Below are positions 1-8,028 of a stretch of DNA of 64,000 nt, piece after piece. Source of the stretch: Nostoc sp. CHAB 5834 (GTDB taxonomy: Bacteria > Cyanobacteriota > Cyanobacteriia > Cyanobacteriales > Nostocaceae); the NCBI GenBank assembly GCA_020829485.1, contig JAIVFU010000029.1, positions 1 through 64,000 of the forward strand. Direction: 5' to 3'. The position numbers and the translations under genes are program-made. Each line of letters opens with the position of its first letter. Position 1 is the stretch's first letter. The notes beneath the pieces were generated by a model. The model had not been told where the DNA came from, made no database searches, and saw only the letters and a list, made by a program, of their open reading frames with translations.

Positions 1-6
1 TTCTAT

Positions 7-1011
7 TTGATTATTTGTTTTTCAAAATATATTCGTTCAGTAGTCTATTTCTTAATCATCCTGATTTTTTTGCTTTTCTCATTATGTAATCTCTTTGTAC
101 TTCAAATTGAAGTGCGGAATGTGGGTTATAAAAATAAATGGGATATCGTATTTGCCAACTCACCTATGAATGGAATGCGAGCTAAAGATAATAGCTATAA
201 ATGGTTAGCTCGAATGTTTCCTAAATATCCGCTTACTTATCAATCAGCTTTATTTGTTAGGTCTGATAGTCCAATTAAGTCAATTGAAGATATTAAGTCT
301 ACAACAACTATCGCTCTTGGAGATTTCAATTCAGCTTCGAGCTTCTATATGCCTACCTATGATTTATATGGAAAATCTATGACTGTAACAGCAGGACATA
401 GAAGTAGTAAAATCCGAGAGCTTGTAGCTAATAAACAAGCAGATATAGGAGCAGTTGTATACAGTACAATCAAGGATGATCCACAATTTCGAGTAATTCA
501 AATTAGTAGAGAAATTCCAGGCACAGGAGTTTACTTATCTCCAAAATTAAGTCCTACTGTTCAAAAACAGATTCAAAACATTTTAGAAAAAGCGCCTAAA
601 AAAATTAAGGAGCAGGCAAACTACGATACAGGAAAAGAGCCAGACTATAAAGAATTTAGAACGATTGCATTAAGAGCAGATCAAATTTTGTCTTGCGCTA
701 ATTTTAGTAGAAATCCCGTACAATTTTTTTGTAACGCAACATCTCAAGGGATTTTAGGACGGGTAGCTGGTTTCACCAACCAGGGCAATGGAACGATTCG
801 ATTACGATTGGAACGGAAAAATCATAAAACCTGCCAAGTCTTTGTTTCTTCACAAACGCTGAACAAAATTACAGATGGTAGCTCACCAGAAATAATTAAT
901 AGAAAACAAGTCAAGATTATTGGAGTAGAGCCAATAGAATTAGAAGAGGGCAATTGTCAACTAACAATTGAAAATCCTACTCAGCTAGTAGTGTTACAAC
1001 CTGGAGCTTAA
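7..1011 (+). CDS. PhnD-like periplasmic substrate-binding protein (5' end uncertain)
   Basis: The protein resembles the phosphate/phosphonate ABC transporter binding-protein family (PhnD, SBP_bac_3-like fold). It would bind a small anion or metabolite outside the plasma membrane. A strong hydrophobic segment lies at residues 9-32. It is followed almost at once by WDIVFANSPM, the middle of the binding fold, then the lobe with SALFVRSDSPIKSIEDI and a GAVVYST stretch. About 100 residues after that do not look like PhnD (Cys at CANFSRNP and FFCNAT). The first lobe appears too short for the family. The frame is open to the window edge and the only start seen is a TTG at base 7, so the real start may lie outside the window. 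Ligand unknown. Confidence 0.7.
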   Translation: MIICFSKYIRSVVYFLIILIFLLFSLCNLFVLQIEVRNVGYKNKWDIVFANSPMNGMRAKDNSYKWLARMFPKYPLTYQSALFVRSDSPIKSIEDIKSTTTIALGDFNSASSFYMPTYDLYGKSMTVTAGHRSSKIRELVANKQADIGAVVYSTIKDDPQFRVIQISREIPGTGVYLSPKLSPTVQKQIQNILEKAPKKIKEQANYDTGKEPDYKEFRTIALRADQILSCANFSRNPVQFFCNATSQGILGRVAGFTNQGNGTIRLRLERKNHKTCQVFVSSQTLNKITDGSSPEIINRKQVKIIGVEPIELEEGNCQLTIENPTQLVVLQPGA

Positions 1012-1041
1012 TGTTAAGGTTAGCACTTTATTGTAATAGGT

Positions 1042-1137
1042 ATGATGAAAATCACTTACACAAAATTAGGTCGAGTAGTGATGATATTTTTAGCTAGTAT
1101 TGGCGCAACATTCTCACTTAATTATGCAAACTACTAA
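1042..1137 (+). CDS. possible 31-aa membrane peptide
   Basis: A short ORF starts with two ATG codons 30 bp after the binding-protein gene. The peptide has one hydrophobic stretch (VVMIFLASIGATFSL). There is no clear ribosome binding site beyond AGG close to the start. It may be a chance ORF or a degenerate signal-peptide remnant. Included because it is co-directional and fills most of the gap. Confidence 0.2.
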   Translation: MMKITYTKLGRVVMIFLASIGATFSLNYANY

Positions 1138-1186
1138 AGATATAACTCTAGCCTATTTGCCACTCAAAAAGTGAGATTGCTCAGGC

Positions 1187-1981
1187 TTAATTACTTTCTA
1201 AAAAATCGTTATCCTTAAGAATTTCATAGAGATTAATATCTTCCTCTAGCAAGCAAGCGTGTCCACAATGGGGCAATACCACAATCTTGTTATTAGGTAA
1301 GATATTCCCTATCCGCTTTACTTCAGTTACAGAAGGTAAAAGGCGATCGCTACCACCAGCAATCAGCAAAACTGGTTGACTTAAGCGACCTAACTGCTTG
1401 TTATCAACATCAAATTCTCGCAGTAAAGACAACCGCCAAAGAACGGTTTCTGAGGGGACAGAACGCATAGTTTTCAACAGTTCATGGCGATCGCTCCGAG
1501 AAATGCGTGGTAAAGATGCTAGAAACGGCAACAATCCCAGTGCGCCAAAATCATACAACTCTGATGGCACCAAGTAAGTAAATTCAGATGCCCAACTCAA
1601 CCAAGGGCGAAGACGAAAGGACGAAGCTGGGTTAATTAAGATAATTCGCTTAAATAAATGCGGTGTTTGGATCGCTACTTTCATTGCCAAGCAACCACCA
1701 AAGGACTCACCACACAGATAAACTGGCCTCTGAGAGCTTTTTTCTAATTCGGCGTGGATCAAGTCCAATACACTTTTCGCCAGCACATCCCAAGTGTTAA
1801 GGTCTTTGCGTGGGATCGCCAAACAACGGACATCAAAGCCAGTTTCTAATCCAGCCGTTTGCGATCGCAATAATTGGCCAGTTCCATCCATTCCTGGCAA
1901 ATATACCAACAAAGGATACTGGGGTTTTGCTCGTTTAGGAGTTAGAAAACAAGGATTTAGCTCAACTTCTCTTGTAGTCAT
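1187..1981 (-). CDS. alpha/beta hydrolase, phytyl-ester-synthase hydrolase-domain type
   Basis: Alpha/beta hydrolase fold of 264 aa. Visible elements are the oxyanion region LPGMDGTGQLL near residue 29, the nucleophile elbow GESFGG (Ser near 93), a late Asp in AGGSDRLLP and the catalytic His in LPHCGHACLLEED. The sequence is like the N-terminal hydrolase half of plant phytyl ester synthases, which move acyl groups onto phytol and diacylglycerol in plastids. The next gene upstream on the same strand is an LPLAT-type acyltransferase, like the C-terminal half of those plant enzymes. A role in neutral-lipid or phytyl-ester metabolism is therefore likely but inferred. The ATG sits right beside a heptanucleotide repeat. 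Confidence 0.8.
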   Translation of the reverse strand: MTTREVELNPCFLTPKRAKPQYPLLVYLPGMDGTGQLLRSQTAGLETGFDVRCLAIPRKDLNTWDVLAKSVLDLIHAELEKSSQRPVYLCGESFGGCLAMKVAIQTPHLFKRIILINPASSFRLRPWLSWASEFTYLVPSELYDFGALGLLPFLASLPRISRSDRHELLKTMRSVPSETVLWRLSLLREFDVDNKQLGRLSQPVLLIAGGSDRLLPSVTEVKRIGNILPNNKIVVLPHCGHACLLEEDINLYEILKDNDFLESN

Positions 1982-2010
1982 TGGTCATTGGTCATTGGTC
2001 ATTGGTCATT
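1979..2010. repeat. heptanucleotide tandem repeat (ATTGGTC)
   Basis: About four tandem copies of ATTGGTC directly abut the start of the hydrolase gene on the minus strand. Short tandemly repeated heptamers of this kind are typical of Nostoc/Anabaena chromosomes. Confidence 0.85.
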
Positions 2011-2237
2011 AGTCAATGGTATTAGGACTTACGCGAAAACTCTCTCAAACTCTTATTACTTTGTGTCCTTTGCATCCTTTGCGGTTCGTTTTTTGATAAT
2101 TTTGCATAAGTCCTGGGTATAAAACTTTTGGATTGCTAATTGTTGCTGTTAAGAGCTTCGGTACTTTTGAGCAAAAACAAAAAAGGTCTTGGAACAAGCT
2201 AATGAAAGTCGTGAAGACAATCCAAAATCGAATGGCT

Positions 2238-2963
2238 CTAATAACAACCTTGACGCAGTAAGTTGCTAATTTCACCATGACAGTGTTCTGTCAGTCCAGC
2301 CACAACAGTTCTGGCTTGTTTACCATGATATTTTTGATGATGTTGGGGCGTAATCCAATAAGGGCGACCGATTAACACTGCAACCCGACGATAAACTACC
2401 AGTGGATGCCAACCAGCTTGATTAAATAAAGGTTCTGAAGGGTCAAATAGACTCAAAAGCCTTAAGGGGAAGCCATTCGTGTTTACTTCTTCTAAGGAGG
2501 CGATCGCGATCGGCAAAATTGCTAAATCCTGCACATCAGCCCGTAATGCCAAATGGGCAAATCCCCGATGAAACTCACCCAGATGATTTGGCTGACTAAA
2601 TTTCACCATTGATTCAGTTCCTTCTGGAAATACCCCTACCATCTGCTTGGACTGCAATAACACCTGTGATTGCGAAAAAAAGCTTTGCAGGCGGTTTTGA
2701 GTTTCCTCCAAAGGAAAACACCCCAATTGTCCAGTGACAATCTCCCGCATTACTGGCACTTGTCCCATATAGTGATGGCAGGCAAAGCGAATCGGACTCG
2801 ATAACGCTGCCATTAAAATTAGTGCATCCATAAAGCTGCGGTGATTGCTGACTACCAGTACGCTGGCATCCTGGGGAATGCGATCCTGGTAATAACAAAA
2901 CATTTGGGTTGAAAGCGCCGCCACCAAAGCGCGAGAAATCTCTAGGGGGCTATTTCGACTCAT
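2238..2963 (-). CDS. 1-acylglycerol-3-phosphate-acyltransferase-like (LPLAT) protein
   Basis: Membrane-associated glycerolipid acyltransferase of the PlsC/LPLAT superfamily, 241 aa. It has the catalytic HX4D motif in NHRSFMD (near residue 41) and the substrate-binding FPEGTES motif near residue 125. It lacks long transmembrane segments. The sequence type matches the acyltransferase domain of plant phytyl ester synthases and the related cyanobacterial acyltransferases that make acyl-plastoquinol and phytyl esters. The adjacent downstream hydrolase gene would supply the second domain. Ordinary PlsC activity cannot be excluded. The start is an ATG at 2963 with a long AT-rich leader upstream. Confidence 0.8.
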   Translation of the reverse strand: MSRNSPLEISRALVAALSTQMFCYYQDRIPQDASVLVVSNHRSFMDALILMAALSSPIRFACHHYMGQVPVMREIVTGQLGCFPLEETQNRLQSFFSQSQVLLQSKQMVGVFPEGTESMVKFSQPNHLGEFHRGFAHLALRADVQDLAILPIAIASLEEVNTNGFPLRLLSLFDPSEPLFNQAGWHPLVVYRRVAVLIGRPYWITPQHHQKYHGKQARTVVAGLTEHCHGEISNLLRQGCY

Positions 2964-3333
2964 ATTTAATCAATATATTTTTTCGGTAAATATGGCAGTT
3001 TATCTTAATTTAATTTTTACATTTCTTTACTATTGCCATGACCGTCTTAAGATAGAAATATCTAATCCACAAAACCAGATAGATTTTCCGGATTCTGGAT
3101 TATGTATTTTTGATCACAATAATTTCTAATATAAAGTATTCAAAAAAATTATGATAATGATTCACTGTTGTAGGCAAAAATGAGTTGAATTGATGCATAT
3201 TATATAAAACAATTTTTGAGCTGAAAAGTTTGCTAATATTAAGGTATTATTGGAAAAAATAAAAATAATATTGTATAATTAATTGGTTTTTCCAATAGAA
3301 GTAAAACGTTTTATAAGTTAATTTTTATTTTGC
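2964..3333. promoter_or_regulatory. AT-rich divergent intergenic region between the acyltransferase gene and metG
   Basis: This 370-bp gap separates two divergent genes, so both promoters must lie here. It is very AT-rich, with candidate -10 boxes such as TATAAT-like runs near 3274-3281 (TTGTATAATTAA) for metG. I see no repeats and no clear riboswitch or T-box. Confidence 0.4.
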
Positions 3334-4938
3334 ATGAATCTAGTGAAAAAAAAAGAATTGACATTTGCACTAACAACACCACTATATTATGTAAACAATG
3401 TGCCTCATATAGGCAGTGCTTATACGACGATCGCAGCAGATGTAGTAGCGCGATTTCATAGGCTCTTGGGGCATCAGGTATTACTAATTACAGGTACAGA
3501 TGAACATGGGCAAAAAATTCAGCGATCGGCAGAAACTTTAGGCAAAGCACCACAAGAGTTTTGCGATGAAATTGTCCCTAGCTTCGTTAATTTGTGGCAA
3601 TTACTCGATATTCAATACGATCGCTTTAGTCGGACTACCGCACCTCGTCATGAAGCGATCGTCAAAGAATTGTTTGAGCGAGTATGGAAATCTGGTGATA
3701 TCTACCAGGGACAACAAAAAGGGTGGTACTGCGTATCCTGCGAAGAATTCAAAGAAGAACGGGATCTGCTAGAAGGACACCGTTGCGCGATTCATACTAA
3801 CAAAGAAGTGGAGTGGCGAGACGAGCAAAACTATTTTTTCCGCTTATCCAAATATCAAACTAAGCTGACAGAATTTTATCAATCTAAACCCGATTTTATT
3901 CAACCAGAAAGTCGGCGTAACGAAGTTCTCAGCTTTGTCAATCAAGGACTGCAAGACTTTTCCATTTCGCGGGTAAATCTAGATTGGGGTTTTCCCGTAC
4001 CAGTTGATCCCAAGCACACCCTTTATGTCTGGTTTGACGCGCTGTTAGGTTACGTAACGGCATTACTAGAACCAGATGCAGAACCAACTTTAGCAAATGC
4101 TTTAGAAACATGGTGGCCGATTAACTTGCACCTAATTGGTAAAGATATTCTGCGCTTCCATGCAGTTTACTGGCCAGCAATACTGTTGTCTGCTGGCTTA
4201 CCCTTGCCAGATCGAGTATTTGGGCACGGCTTTTTGACTAAAGATGGTCAAAAGATGGGCAAAAGTCTGGGTAATACCCTTGATCCCATAGCGTTAGTTC
4301 AGCGCTATGGTAGTGATGCCGTTCGTTATTACTTCCTTAAGGAAATCGAATTTGGCAAAGATGGAGATTTTAATGAAGTAAGGTTCATTAATGTTCTGAA
4401 TGCAGATTTGGCAAATGATTTAGGTAATTTGCTCAATCGCACCTTGAACATGGTGAAGAAATACTGCGCCCAGAATAATGTCCCATCAATCGGCAATGAA
4501 GGAATTTCTGACGAAAATCCGTTAAGAACAATTGGTTTACGTCTAGGGGAGCATGTAAAACAAGCATATCAGGAGCTAGCTTTCAGTGAAGCCTGCGAAG
4601 CCATCCTTTCACTGGTGCAAGCCAGTAATAAGTTTATTGATGAACAAGCTCCTTGGTCATTATATAAACAGGGACAGCAGGAGTCGGTGGAGAAAGTTCT
4701 GTACGCAGTTCTAGAATCGGTTAGACTAGCAGCTTATCTGCTTTCCCCAATTATTCCAAACATCAGTAGCGATATTTATCAGCAACTGGGCTTTGGAATA
4801 AACTTTAACGATCAAATACAAAGTTCAATCACCGCTCCTTTTGCCACCCATGCAACATGGGGGATACTATCTAGTAAACAACAGTTGGGTAAAGCCCAAC
4901 CGATTTTTAAGCGAATAGAACCCCCGAAAAACGATTAA
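3334..4938 (+). CDS. metG: methionyl-tRNA synthetase
   Basis: Class I aminoacyl-tRNA synthetase that charges tRNA-Met. The HIGH-type motif HIGS is at residues 25-28, the KMSKS-type loop KMGKS lies near residue 307, and GTDEHGQK is near 54. The zinc knuckle is of the Thermus type: CVSC near residue 129, then a Cys and a His in CAIH. At 534 aa it lacks the C-terminal EMAP/Trbp111-like tRNA-binding domain found in many bacterial enzymes. The ATG at 3334 is the first in frame after an AT-rich leader. It is transcribed alone, with a hairpin about 50 bp downstream. Confidence 0.97.
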   Translation: MNLVKKKELTFALTTPLYYVNNVPHIGSAYTTIAADVVARFHRLLGHQVLLITGTDEHGQKIQRSAETLGKAPQEFCDEIVPSFVNLWQLLDIQYDRFSRTTAPRHEAIVKELFERVWKSGDIYQGQQKGWYCVSCEEFKEERDLLEGHRCAIHTNKEVEWRDEQNYFFRLSKYQTKLTEFYQSKPDFIQPESRRNEVLSFVNQGLQDFSISRVNLDWGFPVPVDPKHTLYVWFDALLGYVTALLEPDAEPTLANALETWWPINLHLIGKDILRFHAVYWPAILLSAGLPLPDRVFGHGFLTKDGQKMGKSLGNTLDPIALVQRYGSDAVRYYFLKEIEFGKDGDFNEVRFINVLNADLANDLGNLLNRTLNMVKKYCAQNNVPSIGNEGISDENPLRTIGLRLGEHVKQAYQELAFSEACEAILSLVQASNKFIDEQAPWSLYKQGQQESVEKVLYAVLESVRLAAYLLSPIIPNISSDIYQQLGFGINFNDQIQSSITAPFATHATWGILSSKQQLGKAQPIFKRIEPPKND

Positions 4939-4990
4939 TCCTTATCAAACTCTGATTTTGTTCAATTTCTTATTTTCTCAAAAAATTTAT

Positions 4991-5015
4991 CGGGACTGAA
5001 CTTAAATTAGTCCCG
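4991..5015 (+). terminator. hairpin downstream of metG
   Basis: CGGGACT and AGTCCCG form a perfect 7-bp stem with an 11-nt loop. There is no U-run after it, so it may be a factor-independent terminator of weak type or an mRNA 3' stem. Confidence 0.4.
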
Positions 5016-5101
5016 GAACATTATCATAAGCCGCTGTGACTAGCATCTAAAAGTTGGTAATTTGTATCAAAAATAACAGGGATAATAATTGAGGTATCAC
5101 A

Positions 5102-5734
5102 ATGATGTTGAATAATTTTGAAACCGATTCAATATTTACGCCAGAACAAGTTTTGGAGAATCGGGGTAGGGTCGCTATATTTATTGATGGCTCAAATCTA
5201 TTTTACGCTGCACTGCAACTAGGGATTGAAATTGATTACACAAAGCTGTTGTGTCGATTAACTGGAGGTTCCAGACTACTAAGGTCTTTTTTCTACACTG
5301 GTGTAGACCGGACAAACGAGAAGCAACAGGGGTTTCTGCTGTGGATGCGTCGCAATGGCTATCGAGTCATTGCTAAGGATCTAGTCCAGCTACCAGATGG
5401 CTCTAAAAAAGCTAACCTGGATGTAGAAATAGCAGTGGATATGATGGCACTAGTAGATTCTTATGATACCGCAGTTTTAGTTAGCGGTGATGGGGATTTG
5501 GCTTATGCGGTAAATTCAGTCAGCTATCGCGGCGTGCGGGTAGAAGTGGTGAGTTTGCGTTCGATGACCAGCGACAGCTTAATTAATGTAAGCGATCGCT
5601 ACATTGATTTAGAAGCCATCAAAGAAGATATTCAAAAAACCCCTCGCCAAAGCTATCCATACCGACCGTTATCTGGCATCGGTTTTTTGGAAGACACCAG
5701 AACTAGTGATGGACATCTAGAAATCCAAGAATAA
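5102..5734 (+). CDS. labA: LabA-like NYN domain protein
   Basis: NYN-domain (PIN-like nuclease fold) protein of the LabA/DUF88 family, 210 aa. The acidic active-site residues are visible in AIFIDGSNLFYA (near 26), NLDVEIAVDMM (near 107) and VLVSGDGDLAYA (near 124). In Synechococcus, LabA acts in negative feedback of circadian output from KaiC. Nostoc genomes carry several paralogs, so the circadian role is not certain for this copy. The stop codon overlaps the ATG of lptC by one base, so the two proteins are translationally coupled. A second ATG follows the first by one codon. Confidence 0.85.
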   Translation: MMLNNFETDSIFTPEQVLENRGRVAIFIDGSNLFYAALQLGIEIDYTKLLCRLTGGSRLLRSFFYTGVDRTNEKQQGFLLWMRRNGYRVIAKDLVQLPDGSKKANLDVEIAVDMMALVDSYDTAVLVSGDGDLAYAVNSVSYRGVRVEVVSLRSMTSDSLINVSDRYIDLEAIKEDIQKTPRQSYPYRPLSGIGFLEDTRTSDGHLEIQE

Positions 5735-6945
5735 TGGCGTATCAATTTCATCAAAGGGGGAGACAGGGCGAGAGAAAAATTAAAAATCTCTCCTCTACTC
5801 CTCCCTTTCTTCTTTTACCTTTAATTTTTTTCTTGATATTTGGTTTAGTAAGCTGTGGGGGTAAATCTCCCACAGCTTCTCAACAAAATACTGCGGGTTC
5901 ATCTAACGAAGATAGCAATTTGACTTTCTTTGATGTCACCTTAGAACAAGCAGATGAAGTAGGACGACCGATTTGGAAAGTCAGAGCAAAACAAGCAAAA
6001 TATACCAAAGAAAAACAAATTGGTCAAGCTGAAAGTCCTTATGGTGAACTATATCAAGATGGCAAAGTAGTTTACCAAATCAAGGCAGATGTAGCAGATA
6101 TTGAACAAGATGGAAAGCAGTTATTTCTGAAAGGTAGAATATTTGCTACAGATCCCAGTAATGGAATTGTATTGCAAGGTAATGAATTAGAATGGCGACC
6201 CAAAGAAGATTTGTTGATTGTCCGCAACCAGATTAACGGTAGTCATAAACAACTACAAGCTGTGGCGCAGGAAGCGCGAGTCAAAACCCGCGAACAGCGC
6301 ATAGAATTTTCTGGAAAGGTAGTAGCAAATTCCACTGATCCCCAGTTACAAGTAAGAACCGAGCATTTAATCTGGAATATTAAAGAAGAAAAACTGATTG
6401 GCAATCGCCCTTTACAAATTGACCGTTACAAAGATAATAAAATTAGTGATCGCGGCAAGGGAAATTCTGCCGAAGTCAACTTAAAAACGAAAATTGCCAC
6501 TATTCAACAAAATGCTCAATTAGATTTACTAAACCCACCAGTACAAATAACTAGTAACTCTATGACCTGGAATATGAACGCAGAAACTGTTACTACAAAT
6601 TCCCCCGTGCGGATGTTCCAGCGTGCGGAAAACCTTACCGTCACCGCCAATCAAGGTGAAATGAAAATACCGCAAAAAACGGTTTATTTAACAGGTAACG
6701 TCAACGCCATTGGTCAGCGTCGCCAGTCTTTGAAATCTAATACATTAACTTGGTATTTAGACAATAAGTTAGTTGAAGCTCAGGGAAATGTAGTTTATCG
6801 ACAAATTGACCCACGCTTGAATTTTACAGGTGAAACAGCCGTTGGTAATCTGCAAACAGAAAATATTGTTGTCAAAGGCGGCACTTCTAGCGGTAGGGTA
6901 GTAACAGAAATCATTCCCCAAGAAAGAGCCAATAGTCAGCAGTAG
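5734..6945 (+). CDS. lptC: LPS export protein LptC (lipoprotein)
   Basis: LptC/LptA-type beta-jellyroll protein of 403 aa, expected to bridge lipopolysaccharide from the LptBFG inner-membrane transporter to the periplasmic LptA chain. After a basic N-terminus comes a hydrophobic stretch (residues 25-40) ending in the lipobox LVSC, with the lipidated Cys at 41. Repeated strand motifs follow, for example DVTLEQADEVGRPIWKVRA, LEWRPKEDLLIV and LIWNIKEEKLIG. Cyanobacterial LptC is roughly twice as long as the E. coli protein (about 190 aa), as here. Coupled to the upstream LabA-like gene by a one-base stop/start overlap. Confidence 0.9.
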   Translation: MAYQFHQRGRQGERKIKNLSSTPPFLLLPLIFFLIFGLVSCGGKSPTASQQNTAGSSNEDSNLTFFDVTLEQADEVGRPIWKVRAKQAKYTKEKQIGQAESPYGELYQDGKVVYQIKADVADIEQDGKQLFLKGRIFATDPSNGIVLQGNELEWRPKEDLLIVRNQINGSHKQLQAVAQEARVKTREQRIEFSGKVVANSTDPQLQVRTEHLIWNIKEEKLIGNRPLQIDRYKDNKISDRGKGNSAEVNLKTKIATIQQNAQLDLLNPPVQITSNSMTWNMNAETVTTNSPVRMFQRAENLTVTANQGEMKIPQKTVYLTGNVNAIGQRRQSLKSNTLTWYLDNKLVEAQGNVVYRQIDPRLNFTGETAVGNLQTENIVVKGGTSSGRVVTEIIPQERANSQQ

Positions 6946-6955
6946 AGTTAGAGGA

Positions 6956-6989
6956 GTGGGGAGTAGGGAGTAGGGAGTAGGGAATAGGG
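6956..6989. repeat. heptanucleotide tandem repeat (GGGAGTA)
   Basis: About four copies of GGGAGTA-type heptamers occur just after the lptC stop codon. This is a Nostoc-type short tandem repeat. Confidence 0.8.
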
Positions 6990-7005
6990 GGACAAGGGGA
7001 CAACT

Positions 7006-7140
7006 CAATACGGTTCGGATAAGGTTTTTTGATGACACGCCCTAGATCCAAAGACGCGATAAATCGCCGTCTTTACAAGAATCAGTCCTTTATAGAGACG
7101 GCGATTTATCGAGTCTCTTGGCCTTAACCGAACCGTATTG
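7006..7140. mobile_element. MITE-like element, CAATACGG family, with 10-bp target duplication
   Basis: A 135-bp element has terminal inverted repeats CAATACGGTTCGGATAAGG and CCTTAACCGAACCGTATTG. An internal long stem is formed by AAGACGCGATAAATCGCCGTC and its partner near 7095. The 10 bases on each side are identical (GGGGACAACT at 6996-7005 and 7141-7150), a clean target-site duplication. It has no coding capacity, so it needs a transposase in trans. Confidence 0.85.
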
Positions 7141-7263
7141 GGGGACAACTGACTTGAGTGATAAGTCTTTTATTTGTCCCCAAATCCTCTTACCCATTCC
7201 CCATTCCTCACTTCCTACAAGCATTAGGCTAGGATTTTAGTACTACAAGTATTCTGATAACCC

Positions 7264-7665
7264 ATGAATGGATCAAAGCGATTAAGCAAGGAATCCTTGC
7301 CAATATCCCAACAAGCAGAACATTCCCACCATCACGATACAGACCACGAGCATACAGATCATACTCATGGAACTGGAGAGTCGGCTCATCCTCATGTCCA
7401 TAGCGAAGAGTCATTACGGCGAATTGCCAATCGATTATCGCGGATAGAAGGACATGTTCGTGGTATTAAAACAATGGTGCAGCAAAATAGCCCTTGTCCT
7501 GATGTTCTACTGCAAATTGCCGCAGTGCGAGGCGCATTAGATAAGGTAGCGCGAATTGTTTTGGATGAACATTTAACTGAGTGTATTGCTAGAGCTGCAC
7601 AAGAGGGTAATATTGACGTTGAAATTAAACAGTTAAAAGCTGCTTTAGATCGATTTTTACCTTAA
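7264..7665 (+). CDS. CsoR/RcnR/FrmR-family metal-sensing repressor (InrS-like)
   Basis: All-helical DUF156 transcriptional repressor, 133 aa. The DNA-binding core starts at RRIANRLSRIEGHVRGIKTMV. The ligand set is Cys in NSPCPDV, then His and Cys in DEHLTECI. That is the Cys-His-Cys pattern of copper sensor CsoR and of nickel sensor InrS from Synechocystis. Unusually, about 40 residues precede the core, with 13 His mixed with Asp and Glu (SHHHDTDHEHTDHTHG), suggesting nickel, cobalt or zinc binding. No metal exporter lies next to it, so its target is elsewhere. The ATG at 7264 is taken because the His-rich segment is in frame. Confidence 0.88.
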   Translation: MNGSKRLSKESLPISQQAEHSHHHDTDHEHTDHTHGTGESAHPHVHSEESLRRIANRLSRIEGHVRGIKTMVQQNSPCPDVLLQIAAVRGALDKVARIVLDEHLTECIARAAQEGNIDVEIKQLKAALDRFLP

Positions 7666-8028
7666 GAATTAGAAAAATAAAAAATTAAGTAGCACAACAA
7701 AGCATTTTGTTGAGATGCGAGATTTGGTCTATTGACTCAGGCAAAGGGTTATACCATTTTAGATTTTGAATTTTAGATTTTGGATTGGAAACCGCTTAGT
7801 GTATCTGGGTTTTCTCTGTCCATCTGTCGCAATCATTTTTAAAATTGGTATTATTTATGCCAAAATTAACACAAGTGTCTTACGTGTTACTTATTATGTC
7901 AACGATGCTAAAACCTCTGAAACTAATTAACTTTTTTTATCTTATTAATATTTGCGAACATTCTGCTTTGCTCCACTGGTAATTAAAAATCATAATATCA
8001 ACTGAGACTTTAAATATCTCCTTTAAAA
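7666..8028. other. intergenic region before menH, no gene seen
   Basis: 363 bp of AT-rich sequence. It includes a short TTTTAGATTTTGAATTTTAG direct repeat near 7757-7785. I find no ORF, tRNA or clear terminator. The menH promoter should be here. Confidence 0.4.

Noticed and set aside
2045..2278. 77-aa minus-strand ORF
   Set aside because: It overlaps the 3' end of the acyltransferase gene in another frame, with no family-like sequence.
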